DNA from: Christensenella sp. UBA7862
Lineage (GTDB): Bacteria; Bacillota; Clostridia; Christensenellales; UBA1242
NCBI GenBank assembly: GCA_002500135.1
Contig: DLSM01000004.1
Coordinates: 39,124-103,123, forward strand
DNA: 64,000 nt
Direction of reading: 5' to 3'
Below, one piece after another: positions 18,537 to 28,100 of this stretch. Position numbers and translations under genes: made by a program. Each line of letters opens with the position of its first letter. Positions within the stretch are counted from its first letter, which is position 1. The notes under the pieces were generated by a model. That model searched no databases, was not told where the DNA came from, and saw nothing but the letters and a program-made list of their open reading frames with translations.

Positions 18537-19175
18537 TTATCTTTTGATCTTTTTTGCATTGCAGATGAACACAAGTCCGTCTTTGCTGCCAGGCACGCTG
18601 CCTTTGACAAGCATAAGATTTCTTTCTTCATCAATTTTTACGACTTTTAGATTTTGTTTTGTAACTCTATCGTTACCGAATTGTCCAGGCATCTTACGAT
18701 TTTTGAACACTCTTGCTGGTGTTGAACTTCCACTCAAACCACCAACTTCTCTATGCACAGGTCCTGTGCCGTGACTCATTCTAAGTCTTCTTGCGTTCCA
18801 TCTTTTGATAACGCCGCTGAACCCATGTCCTTTTGAAGTTCCAGTCACGTCAACCAAATCTCCTTCAGCAAACACTGAACATTTGATTTCGTTTCCAACT
18901 TCAAGGTTTGATGTGTCAGAAAGTCTAAATTCTCTAAGATATTTCTTTGCTTCGACATTTGCTTTCTTAAACAACCCCATTTCTGGTTTATTTTTGGATT
19001 TTTCTTTAGCTTCGCCAAATCCAACAACCACTGCATCGTATCCATCTTTATCCACGGTCTTCTTTTGGACAACGGTGCAAGGTCCTGCAAGGATAACAGT
19101 TACTGGAGTAACTTTTCCATCAAGGTCGAATACTTGAGTCATCCCCAATTTTTTTCCTAAAATAGCTTTTTCCAT
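18537..19175 (-). CDS. rplC: 50S ribosomal protein L3
   Basis: Early assembly protein reaching the peptidyl transferase centre. It starts MEKAILGKKLGMTQVFD; the conserved loop HREVGGLSGSSTPARVFKNR and KMPGQFGNDRVTKQNLKVV are present. Its 212 residues are normal. It lies between rpsJ and rplD. Confidence 0.98.
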   Translation of the reverse strand: MEKAILGKKLGMTQVFDLDGKVTPVTVILAGPCTVVQKKTVDKDGYDAVVVGFGEAKEKSKNKPEMGLFKKANVEAKKYLREFRLSDTSNLEVGNEIKCSVFAEGDLVDVTGTSKGHGFSGVIKRWNARRLRMSHGTGPVHREVGGLSGSSTPARVFKNRKMPGQFGNDRVTKQNLKVVKIDEERNLMLVKGSVPGSKDGLVFICNAKKIKR

Positions 19176-19192
19176 TTTTCACCTCTCGACCT

Positions 19193-19501
19193 TTATAGTT
19201 TGATATTGATATCAACGCCAGCAGGAAGATCAAGTTTCATAAGTGAATCGACAGCCTTGCTTGATGGTGTGTAAATATCAATTATCCTTTTGTGTGTGCG
19301 CATCTCAAATTGTTCACGACTATCCTTATATTTATGAGGCGCCCTGATGATTGTCACCACTTCTTTTTCAGTTGGAAGTGGGATTGGACCTGCAACTTGG
19401 GAACCGGATTTTGACGCTGCTTCCATAATTCTAGAAGTAGCAAGGTCAATCAAGTTGTGGTCATAACTTTTTAATTTGATTCTGATTTTTTGTGTTGCCA
19501 T
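19193..19501 (-). CDS. rpsJ: 30S ribosomal protein S10
   Basis: First gene of the S10-spc-alpha superoperon. I chose the ATG at 19501 ([17 protein letters not shown]), which has GGAG 6 bases upstream; an in-frame ATG at 19519 would add six residues (MVEGEY) that include that ribosome binding site. The signature [20 protein letters not shown] and the C-terminal [16 protein letters not shown] are diagnostic. Length becomes 102. Confidence 0.97.
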   Translation of the reverse strand: MATQKIRIKLKSYDHNLIDLATSRIMEAASKSGSQVAGPIPLPTEKEVVTIIRAPHKYKDSREQFEMRTHKRIIDIYTPSSKAVDSLMKLDLPAGVDINIKL

Positions 19502-19571
19502 ATACTCTCCTTCTACCATGCTGGGACATTCAATACACTTCCCCGTGTGTTTCGTATTGAAGGTCTTTAAA

Positions 19572-19592
19572 AAAAATCTTAGAAAGATTTTT
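19572..19592 (-). promoter_or_regulatory. hairpin with T-tract in the rpsJ leader (possible attenuator)
   Basis: A 9-bp A/T-rich stem (19572-19580 with 19584-19592) in the predicted leader, followed on the minus strand by a run of T residues and located 70 bases before the rpsJ start. It has the form of a weak intrinsic terminator. A second 7-bp stem (19604-19610 with 19613-19619) lies just upstream. An attenuation role is inference. Confidence 0.45.
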
Positions 19593-19697
19593 AACCAGCC
19601 CGCTTGAATTTTAATTCAAACTTGTCCACGCAAATTCTCCAGTTTTGTTGCTAAAAGTGGTAACTTTGCGCTTCATCCCAATTTTCACGGTGACACC

Positions 19698-19726
19698 ATT
19701 TTACAACAACTTATTCAATTCGTCAA
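19698..19726 (-). promoter_or_regulatory. promoter of the ribosomal superoperon
   Basis: On the minus strand TTGACG (19721-19726) and TAAAAT (19698-19703) are spaced exactly 17 bp apart. Transcription would start near 19690, giving a leader of roughly 190 bases. A second, isolated TATAAT lies at 19743-19748 with no good -35 box. Confidence 0.65.
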
Positions 19727-19771
19727 CCCTTTTTTTCAATAAATTATACCCTTTTTTCAAAAAAAAATAAA

Positions 19772-19790
19772 TTTGTGCAAATTGCACAAA
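19772..19790. promoter_or_regulatory. 19-bp palindrome upstream of the S10 promoter
   Basis: TTTGTGCAA-A-TTGCACAAA is a perfect 9-1-9 inverted repeat about 45 bp upstream of the superoperon -35 box. It has the size and symmetry of an operator. No regulator can be assigned. The remainder of 19791-19913 shows only AT-rich sequence with a short TA repeat near 19876-19885. Confidence 0.4.
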
Positions 19791-19913
19791 GATATTTTTC
19801 AAAATGCCCCATTTTTCTTGTCAAAGACACCCCCTTCCCCAGAATTTTTACCTTTCACCCCCGCCGAAAAGTCCCTATATATATAATAGGTTGCATTTTC
19901 GCCAAATTTTAAC

Positions 19914-19940
19914 AAAAAAGGTCACCCGTAGGCGACCAAA
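19914..19940 (-). terminator. terminator of the DUF1858 gene
   Basis: Minus-strand stem GGTCGCC/GGTGACC (19931-19937 with 19920-19926, one G-U pair) with a 4-base loop, followed by six T residues. Confidence 0.75.
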
Positions 19941-19989
19941 ATTGTCTTTTAAGAAAATTAATAAATTTTCCCTTAAGAAATCACTTTTT

Positions 19990-20199
19990 TTAACTTTTCT
20001 TTGCTGGAATTAAGTCCTCGTTAAGTTTTTTGACCATAAAGTCGGTGTCAAGTCCATGAACCGCACCCGCTTCTTCCACAGTTTCCATTTGGCTCATTGG
20101 GCAAGAAAAGCAGTGCATGCCAAACCCACGCAAAATATCCTCCGCATTGGAGTAATTTCTCAAAATTTCACCCAAAGTGGTGTCTTTTTTAACTTCCAT
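19990..20199 (-). CDS. DUF1858 domain protein
   Basis: A 69-residue protein that matches the DUF1858 family. That family resembles the N-terminal domain of ScdA/YtfE-like iron-sulfur repair proteins, and the domain is also found fused to hybrid-cluster enzymes. The family motif is visible as TLGEILRNYSNAEDILRGFG followed by MHCFSCPMS, a C-x2-C pair. The molecular role is not established. It has a good GGAG ribosome binding site and its own terminator, so it looks monocistronic. Confidence 0.85.
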   Translation of the reverse strand: MEVKKDTTLGEILRNYSNAEDILRGFGMHCFSCPMSQMETVEEAGAVHGLDTDFMVKKLNEDLIPAKKS

Positions 20200-20382
20200 T
20201 TTTTCTCCTTTATTTTGTTAAGCACTTTTCCCTTATTTTTATCACTTTCCAAAATTTTAACTCACAAAAAGCAAATTTTATTTGAAAAATGTAACAGCCG
20301 CAAGTTTTTTTTACTTAACACACAAAATTTTACACCCAAAATCACATTTCGTCAATTATTTTATTTGTCCAATGGATAAAAT

Positions 20383-21783
20383 CTACAACTTACTCTTGCA
20401 AACCATGCAAATTTCACTCTCATCTGTGTTTTTTGCTCCACAACATGGGCAAACGACAAACCCACTCACTTGAGAACCACATTTTTTGCAGAAATTCGAG
20501 TTTTGGTCAATATTTTCTCCACATCGTGGACATTTCTTCGTTAAAATCTCATTTTTTATGTCATAACAGTCATTTTTACTGTCACTAACAGAAATTTTGT
20601 CGCCATTCCCAACATTGTCGTTATCTTTTTGGTGACTTGTCATATAATTTTCAAGTGCTTGCACACCTTCATCTTCTTTTTTAAACAAATTAGGTTCTTT
20701 CTGCACGGACACTGGTTCAAAAGTATTCCAACTGTTGTTTTCTGGTGCATTTCCAACATTATTTGAGTTAAAGTTGTTAAAATTCGAATAATTTTCACTT
20801 CCGAAAGAATTTTTATCACTTTTTCCGCTTGAAAACGAATTTTCCCCGCTTTGTGTGTTAAAGTTTGAATAATTGTTTACTTTTTCTATATTCGCAGAAG
20901 AATTTGTCGCAGAATTGTTACTAAATGTATCATTGCCTTGCAAAGAGTTTTCTTTTCCCAATATAATCTCGCTATTTGAGACGGTTACAAAGACCTTTTC
21001 TTGGGGTTTTTGTGCCGAGTTGAGTTCTTGTTCAACATGAGTCAAAAACACGTCTTCTTGACCCCTTTTAAGAGCCAAATCGTGCAATGTCTTTTCCTTT
21101 TTTGGAATGATTAAGTCATCTATTCTAATTGCCGTAATATCAATGCCCAGACTTACACAAAGTTTGCTTAGTTTGGAGAGAACTAAATCTTGCACTTTTT
21201 CTTTGCAAGTGGTGTAAATATCAAAACTGAGTTCCGCCTTGTCCAAAATTTTTGACACTTCATCCGCAACAAGAATGGAAATCTCTCGTCCGAGCGTCTT
21301 ATTTCTCAAAACAGCAAACTCAGAGCTAAACACTCCCATAAATTTTCGCATATCTTTTATGCAAAAGTCAAAATTGCCTAGAAGCCTAATTCTCATTTTT
21401 CCATTTGGAGTTTTGCAAAGAAATTTCTCGTGAGTTTTAAAACTTAAGTTATGTCCGTCAATCTTCACAAAATAAATATCTGCTGGCAGAGTTTTTGGCG
21501 TAACAATTCCCTTTTTGACAAGCATATGGTGATGTTCCCTAAAAAGTCTTGGCACAGTCACATCTTCAAGTTTAACTTCGCCCTCATCATCTCGCAAAAT
21601 ATCAAGAACTTTGTTATGATAGCACACAACAAGGTTATATCCATGCTCAATTTGAACATTTGTCCCCAGTTCTATAGAATTATTTTTCAAAGGAACAAAA
21701 TAAACAATATCACCCTTATATTTTTCTGGCAGCGAAATTGCTTTCTTTTTTATTAAGTTAGAAAAAAAACTAAAAAATCCCAT
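20383..21783 (-). CDS. SPFH/band-7-like protein with C-terminal double zinc ribbon
   Basis: A 466-residue protein in three parts. Residues about 1-245 look like an SPFH/YdjI-like domain: beta-rich, then a helical end (LGIDITAIRIDDLIIPKKEK). Residues about 270-400 are a low-complexity Asn/Ser linker. The last 50 residues hold two zinc ribbons (CPRCG...CKKCG and CPCCG...CMVC). I see no N-terminal membrane segment. Proteins of this build are widespread in Clostridia with no proven function; membrane-associated scaffolding is inference. It is divergent from the PRC-barrel gene at 21896. Confidence 0.7.
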   Translation of the reverse strand: MGFFSFFSNLIKKKAISLPEKYKGDIVYFVPLKNNSIELGTNVQIEHGYNLVVCYHNKVLDILRDDEGEVKLEDVTVPRLFREHHHMLVKKGIVTPKTLPADIYFVKIDGHNLSFKTHEKFLCKTPNGKMRIRLLGNFDFCIKDMRKFMGVFSSEFAVLRNKTLGREISILVADEVSKILDKAELSFDIYTTCKEKVQDLVLSKLSKLCVSLGIDITAIRIDDLIIPKKEKTLHDLALKRGQEDVFLTHVEQELNSAQKPQEKVFVTVSNSEIILGKENSLQGNDTFSNNSATNSSANIEKVNNYSNFNTQSGENSFSSGKSDKNSFGSENYSNFNNFNSNNVGNAPENNSWNTFEPVSVQKEPNLFKKEDEGVQALENYMTSHQKDNDNVGNGDKISVSDSKNDCYDIKNEILTKKCPRCGENIDQNSNFCKKCGSQVSGFVVCPCCGAKNTDESEICMVCKSKL

Positions 21784-21895
21784 ACTTTCGTCATAATTTT
21801 ATCACACCCAACAAAAAAATGCTAGCAAATGAAATAATAAATGGCAAAAAGTTTACATATATTTAAGTATTGACTTACACAAAAAGGGAGAAAAA

Positions 21896-22615
21896 ATGAA
21901 ACTTCTAAGCGATTTTATTGCAAAAAGAGTGTTAAACCTTAGTTCTGGACAAGTTGAAGGGACTATAAAAAATGCTTGTTTTGATGCAAATTTTAAAAAA
22001 GTTGAAAACTTTAAAATGTTTGATGACGAAGACGAAGAATATTTGTTAAATGCTAGGAAAATATGTGCAGTGGGACAAGATGCCGTGGTTATAAAAAACA
22101 GAGAAGCCATGGTTCTTGCCATAAACGAAGCAGAATGTCGAGATTTTTCCACCATGAATATGCAAGTTTATTCAGCAGATGGCAAAAACATAGGACGAGT
22201 TAGCGACCTTGAATTGACGGATAATTATAAACTGAATTCCCTTGTCATAGGTGACAAAAAAGTATCCCCCGACAGTATAATAAGCCTTGGAAAAGTAATT
22301 GTAACAAAAGGCGAAAATACGACAAAAACACTTTCAAAATCTAGGACAAACCCTTTCAAAAATTCCGTTGACCCCGCCCACAAAGTTACAATTCTAGCCC
22401 CTCAAATTGAGGTCGAGGCAAAAACACCTTCGACCCCCGCCCGTGCAGTGGCGTCCCCAAACTTTTTACTTGGAAGACGAGCCGTCAAAACGATTTATGG
22501 CGTAAACAATGAGATAATTATCAAAAAAGAAAGCCCAATAACCGTCCTAACTCTTGAAGCCGCCCGTAGGCATGGCAAACTTGTAGAACTCACAGTTTTT
22601 TCCCGTTCAAACTAA
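21896..22615 (+). CDS. PRC-barrel domain protein
   Basis: 239 residues. The first 75 (SDFIAKRVLNLSSGQVEGTI) and residues about 90-140 (VYSADGKNIGRVSDLELTDN) look like two PRC-barrel modules, as in the YlmC/YrrD families of Gram-positive bacteria. PRC barrels bind RNA or protein partners; the role here is unknown. The C-terminal third is Pro/Lys-rich and unassigned. The ATG follows a GGGAG ribosome binding site. It ends at a terminator shared with the convergent gene. Confidence 0.7.
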   Translation: MKLLSDFIAKRVLNLSSGQVEGTIKNACFDANFKKVENFKMFDDEDEEYLLNARKICAVGQDAVVIKNREAMVLAINEAECRDFSTMNMQVYSADGKNIGRVSDLELTDNYKLNSLVIGDKKVSPDSIISLGKVIVTKGENTTKTLSKSRTNPFKNSVDPAHKVTILAPQIEVEAKTPSTPARAVASPNFLLGRRAVKTIYGVNNEIIIKKESPITVLTLEAARRHGKLVELTVFSRSN

Positions 22616-22631
22616 TTTCCATACAAATAAA

Positions 22632-22668
22632 AAAACACCCAAAGGACTTGAAATCTTTTGGGCGTTTT
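22632..22668. terminator. bidirectional terminator between convergent genes
   Basis: Imperfect 14-bp stem (22632-22645 with 22654-22668) with A-tract on one side and T-tract on the other, lying between the convergent genes ending at 22615 and 22674. It includes G-U pairs. Confidence 0.7.
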
Positions 22669-22673
22669 CATAA

Positions 22674-25082
22674 TCATTTGTTTGAGTTGAGAAGTTTTTG
22701 CATTTCGGCATTAAGTTCATCAATTTCAGAATTTTGTTTTCTTGAAACAGTCTTTTTGCCTCTTGCACTTGTTCCTCTGTTTCTCACCGATTGTTTACGT
22801 TCTTTTCTTGCTGGACGAAGTTGAATTTCATCTTCTTCGTTTTCTTCTTCCTCCACTGGTTCTTGTGGCACAACTTTTGGTTCTTCCACTTTTTGTTCCG
22901 CTTGAGGAGCAGGTTGTGGTGCTGGTTGAGCAGCAGGTTGCGTCATTTGAATAACAATAGGTTGAGGTTGTGGCACTGGTTGAGGTGCAACATATGGTTG
23001 AGCGTATCCTTGTGGATAGCCTTGAGGATATTGGTTATAGTTATATCCGTTGTAGCCATATTGCCCCGCTGGAGTTTGTGCGTCCATTTTGGAGATTGTG
23101 TTGTTGAGTTCTTGCTCAAGTTGTTCACGCTCTCTCTTTAGCCTATTGTTTTCTTCTTCAATTTGCTTTTGAATTTGTTGCAAATCGTCTGCAGTTGCTT
23201 CTGTTGAAATACTTCCGTCATCATCGCTGTCATTGTCGTCTTCTTTTTTGAAGAAATCTTCACCATTCACACTTTCTTCAGAAGAATTGTTTTCAACTGG
23301 AGCATTTTCATTTGAAACATCTTGGGCTGGAGTTTCTTCTTGTGGTTCAGAAACTTCTTGTTGCACTGGTTGCTCAACATTTTGCTCATAATCTTGTTGT
23401 GCTGGAGCATATTCTTCATACTGAACTGGCTCTTGAGGGACTTGTTGTTCCGCTGGTTCTGCATTTACATATTCTTGAGGTTGTTCACTTTGTGATTCTG
23501 CTTGAGATGCAGCTTCTTGTGGAGTTTCAACATATTGCATGTTTTGTGGTTCAACATATTGTTCAGACACATTTGAACCCGTATCAATGGAATTTTCCTC
23601 AGTTGAAGTTATTTCTTCTGGGTTTTGTTGTTTCATGGAATACAACTCATCTGTTGTAATTTCATTTCCTTTAATTAGGTTGGCATTTGGGTCAAGTTGT
23701 TCATTTGTCATGCCGCCCACGCCTTGAAGGTCTGTAAGAAGTGCTTTTAAGTCGCTGTTTTCTTGAGCAAGTGCGAGGAGTTTTTCGTTCCCAACTTCTG
23801 CAGCCTTTTCGGTCAAAGCCTTATAAAGTGTGTTTGCATAATGTTTGAATTCAAGAAGCATTGCTTGTTGCACAAAGTTTTTCTTTTCTTCAATTTCTGC
23901 TTCACGTTTTTTAATTTCACCATCAAGGGCTTCTTGTTCATTATTAAATTTGGTTGTTGCTTCTTCAAGGTCTTTTTCAAGTTGTTGTTGTTTCTTAATT
24001 TCGTCACCTTGTTGCTTTCTTATATAGTTGCTTTCAATACGGTTTGTAGAAGCTTCTTGTTGCGCACGCAAACTATCCAAGTTTTCTCTTGATGCTTGCA
24101 ATTTTCTTTGCATGTCTTTGCTTGTTGTTTCAAAGTTCTTTTTGTAATTTTCCTTTTCCGCTTCAATGGCGTCGCTTTCGTCTTGCAAACGTTTTCTCAC
24201 TTTAATAAAGGTTTCACTTTCCTTCATTGCTCTTTCAAGAACAAGTGAGCCGTCAATGCCAAGGTCGCCAAAGTCATATTCTTCGCAAGCAACAGAACTT
24301 TCTCTTGCTTTTTCAAGTTGTTCTTGTTCAACCAAAGCACGTTTTTCAAGATATTGTTGAAGGATAGGAATTCCCTCCTTAATTTCTTGTTTTGTGAACA
24401 AAATTTCATAATCGACATATGCTGGAAGTGTTGTAACTGCTTTTTCAAGGTTGCGTTCAAACACCGGAAAGTTTTCAAAAAGAAGCGAATAAATTTCATT
24501 CTTTCTAAGTCTTGCAAAAAGCACATAAATTGAATAGATAACAACAACGGCAAGTGGACATAAAACTGCGACCAAAAGCCTCATGTTTTCTTCCACAACA
24601 TCAATGCCCGCTTTGTAAGAATATGCAAGCCCAACTGACAATGCAAGCACTGCAATAAGTGTTGTAAAAATTGAAAAGTTGCCGAGGTGCTTTTCAATGG
24701 AAGAAGACCTAAGTGGTTTGTCCACGCAGGTGTTTGTATTTATATATTTGGTTGGGCCGTCTTCCCTATTTAGCATATATATTTGCCAAGAGTTTCTAAG
24801 CGTTTTTGGCACCCTTTTCATTTTAAGGTTAAACTCCACCAAGTTCTCCTCGGTTATAAAAGGTTTTGCCAAAAAATACTTATTAAGTTTGTTAATACTT
24901 TTCAAAAGTTTGTTTTCATAGGAACCTCTGATAAGTGCCACCATAACAACAACAGCAAGCAACATAAGACCAACAAAAATTATTGGCCAAAACCATTGTT
25001 GTGCAAGGGTAACAAAAAGGTTAACGACAAAGTTTCTAACTGAGTCAACAATTTCCGAACCACTGAGTCCAAGCAAATTCAT
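22674..25082 (-). CDS. membrane-anchored coiled-coil protein with Pro/Gln-rich region
   Basis: I do not recognise the family. The 802 residues begin with a hydrophobic segment (about 27-50) and two more (about 133-156 and 168-190), so it is an inner membrane protein. Residues about 265-430 are a long charged coiled coil rich in Lys, Glu and Gln. Then come a Glu/Gln/Pro-rich acidic region (about 470-610), a Pro/Gln/Tyr segment with QPQP/PAPQ repeats (about 665-720), and a basic end. The layout suggests a cytoplasmic scaffold tethered to the membrane. Ribosome binding site GGAAGGTGG supports the start. Function unknown. Confidence 0.75.
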   Translation of the reverse strand: MNLLGLSGSEIVDSVRNFVVNLFVTLAQQWFWPIIFVGLMLLAVVVMVALIRGSYENKLLKSINKLNKYFLAKPFITEENLVEFNLKMKRVPKTLRNSWQIYMLNREDGPTKYINTNTCVDKPLRSSSIEKHLGNFSIFTTLIAVLALSVGLAYSYKAGIDVVEENMRLLVAVLCPLAVVVIYSIYVLFARLRKNEIYSLLFENFPVFERNLEKAVTTLPAYVDYEILFTKQEIKEGIPILQQYLEKRALVEQEQLEKARESSVACEEYDFGDLGIDGSLVLERAMKESETFIKVRKRLQDESDAIEAEKENYKKNFETTSKDMQRKLQASRENLDSLRAQQEASTNRIESNYIRKQQGDEIKKQQQLEKDLEEATTKFNNEQEALDGEIKKREAEIEEKKNFVQQAMLLEFKHYANTLYKALTEKAAEVGNEKLLALAQENSDLKALLTDLQGVGGMTNEQLDPNANLIKGNEITTDELYSMKQQNPEEITSTEENSIDTGSNVSEQYVEPQNMQYVETPQEAASQAESQSEQPQEYVNAEPAEQQVPQEPVQYEEYAPAQQDYEQNVEQPVQQEVSEPQEETPAQDVSNENAPVENNSSEESVNGEDFFKKEDDNDSDDDGSISTEATADDLQQIQKQIEEENNRLKREREQLEQELNNTISKMDAQTPAGQYGYNGYNYNQYPQGYPQGYAQPYVAPQPVPQPQPIVIQMTQPAAQPAPQPAPQAEQKVEEPKVVPQEPVEEEENEEDEIQLRPARKERKQSVRNRGTSARGKKTVSRKQNSEIDELNAEMQKLLNSNK

Positions 25083-25110
25083 ATTTCCACCTTCCTCAAA
25101 AATTTATTGT

Positions 25111-25119
25111 AGTATATCA
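25111..25119 (-). promoter_or_regulatory. extended -10 promoter for the coiled-coil protein gene
   Basis: Minus-strand TGATATACT, a TG-extended -10 box (TATACT at 25111-25116), 30 bp before the start codon; no clear -35 box is seen. Confidence 0.4.
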
Positions 25120-25195
25120 CATCAAAGCAACAAATAAAAATGTTTTGCGACAATTTTTTTATTTTTTTGCAAATTTGTTGACCAGACGGTCTGTG

Positions 25196-28100
25196 TTACA
25201 AAACTTTAATAAGTCTGTCGAGCGAGAAAGAATAGATATATGCCCCGTCAATCACTTGATTTAATGCGTGTTCTAAGCAAGTCTTATAAAGCATAAGTTG
25301 AACTTTATATTTTTCGACCAGTTGTTCGGGACGAGAAGCTTTAGTTGTCTTATAATCTATCAAAAAAACCCTATTTCCGTCACTTAAAAGCATATCGGCG
25401 ACCCCTTGGACCAAAATCTTTTTGTCTGTTCCCTCAACAAACAACTGGTTGTAAGGCAAGAAACTTATAAATGGCAACTCCCTCGCTACAATTAGTTTGC
25501 CCAGTTTTTTAAGATTATTTTCACATAAAGAAATTTTTTCAAAATTGACCAATTTTTTGTATTCATCGGGCAAGTTAATGTCTTTCAAAATCTTGTCAAA
25601 TTCTTCTCTTTCAAATGGACTATCAAAGTCAATTTTTTCCATAATTTTGTGATACAAAGTGCCAAGTTTTCCCATATCAATTTTGCCATTTTTATATTCA
25701 AAAACGCTTAATTTTTTTGGAGTTAAATTCAAACTTTCTTCGTCACTGCTATGCTCGGCAAGCAAACTTGAAACGGAATTTTTAAGAGCAATGTTACATG
25801 GTTTTGGCATTTGAAGAAGCATATTTTTTCTTATTGTTTCTGTCAAATTTTTGTCGTCTTTTGGGAATATAATTTGTCTTGATTTTGTGTCGTCAAAGCG
25901 AAAATCGTCAAGTTCATACACTTGAAGTTTCACTTCCCCGTCCGACAATGTTTTGACTATTTCTTTCTTCCCAAGCATAAGGCTTGCTCGCTCAGCGGGT
26001 TTTAAGTAAGATAAAATCCAATTCAAATAATTGCCCGCGCCCTCTGCGTCATCGTTTTCTGCAACAAACAAATCTTTATTTTCACCTATCACAATAAGGT
26101 GATTTTTTGCCCTTGTTAGTGCCACATACAAAAGCCTCAACTCTTCACATCTTTCACTTCTTCGCTTGCTTAGAAGTATGCAATTTCGGGCAAGATTAGT
26201 CGATTTTGAAAAGGAAATTTCATCAAAAGTTTGCATGCCAAGTCCGAAAGTTTTATCCTTTAAAATTGCTTCTCTAAAGGTCTTTGTTGGGAAATTGTTG
26301 CCACACCCCGCCACAAAAACAATGGGATATTCAAGCCCTTTGCTTGCGTGAATTGTGCTTAATGTAACGCCGTTGTCACTGGTTGCAAGCATTGACGCAA
26401 AGCGACCTTCAAAAGCGTAATTTTTGACAAAATCAAGGAAACTGACTAAGTCGTAATTATAGTCCGAACCTTCAAAACTTTCCACAAAATCTCGCACAAT
26501 TTTTTCTCTTGCAAAACCGTCAGGAAGGCTTGTGAGATAGTCAAAATACCCCACGCTATCGCAAGCAAAATTTAATATTTCATGCAACGAATTATATATA
26601 AGTTTTTCTCGAATAATGTTTAAAAAATCACAAAATTTTCGTATTTTTTCTGCTATTTTTTGCCCATTTTTTATATCTTTTTCGTTATTTTTTTTGCAAT
26701 TTTCGCTTATATTTTTATCATTTCCATTCGCATTTTGGGTCAAAACATCATTCGCATTTTTGTCAAAATCGTCTTCTTTTATATTTGAATTTTCATCAAA
26801 AATCAATAGGAAATTTTTGACCGCTTGATAGAAATATTTTTCATCGGGACAAGCGGTTCTGATGGTTGCAAGTTCCGTTTCAGTCACGTTTGCAAATGGA
26901 CTTAAAAGCACGGTTGCAAGCGACAAATCATCATGAAAATTGCCCGCTAGTTTTAGAATTGACAACAGCGGTGCCACGTCTTTATTTTGATAAACATTAT
27001 CTTTTGTGTTTATTTTTGTTGGCACTTTTAGGTCGGTTAGAACTTTTGAAATTTGCTTTAAAGTTTCATTATTTCTGCACAAAACTGCAATGTCGCCAAA
27101 GGTTATCTTTTTGGCTTTTTGTTCTTTTGCGTCATAAATTTGATAATCATTTTTCAGCATATCAAGAATTTTTTGAGCAATCAAAAGCCCCTCACATTTT
27201 GTTTCGGAAATTTCTTGCTCATAAAGCATTTTATCTTTTGAAATTGAATAAACTTGTGGAAGTTCTACTGAGGTTTCCTCGTCATTTTTTTCTTTGTTTG
27301 TGTTTATCAAATTCACTTCAACAACGGGCATTGGCGACACATGTTCATATTTTGCAAGGCCTCTGAACATGCCACATTCTTTGTAGTCAATTCCGCCAAA
27401 ATCAAGTGTCATACACCTTGAAAAAATTTCGTTTGAAAACTGCAAAATAGTGCTGTCACTGCGGAAGTTGTCGTTCAAAAGTTTAAGCGAGCCATGGGTT
27501 TCGTTTGTCTTATAGTCGGCACTTTTGTAAGAAAAAATTTCGGGGGTGCTATTTCTGAAGGCATAAATGCTTTGCTTCACGTCACCCACCATAACAAGTT
27601 TTGCGTGCTTAATAAGCCTAGATATAATCTCCTCTTGCACATAGTTTATGTCTTGATATTCGTCAACAAAAACATGAGAAAATGTGAGTGTATTTTGCAC
27701 TTCATCAAGTTTGCAAATTTCGAGAAATTTTCGTTCAAGGTCGGCAAAGTCAAGCCCATTTCGTTTGTTCTTTTGTGCTTCATAATGCTTTTCAAAGACC
27801 TGTTCCACTTCAATAAGTTTGCCCAAAAGTTGTGATGTCTTTTCAAACTCAATAAACGCCTCTTCTTGCGTTCTTTGTGGCACATATTGTTTTATAGATT
27901 TTAATCTATTTTGCACATCTGTCCAAAACGGCTTGAAGTCGTCTTTAAATGTTTTTTCTTCGTCAGAAAGTTTTTTGTTTGTCAGTCTTGGAAGTGACAT
28001 TTCATGTAATGAGGCAATCATTGTCCAAAAATCTTTTGCAGAAGAAACAGTCGCAAGTTGTGCTTGTGCCGCTTGCAAAAATTCCACAAAATATGGCGCA

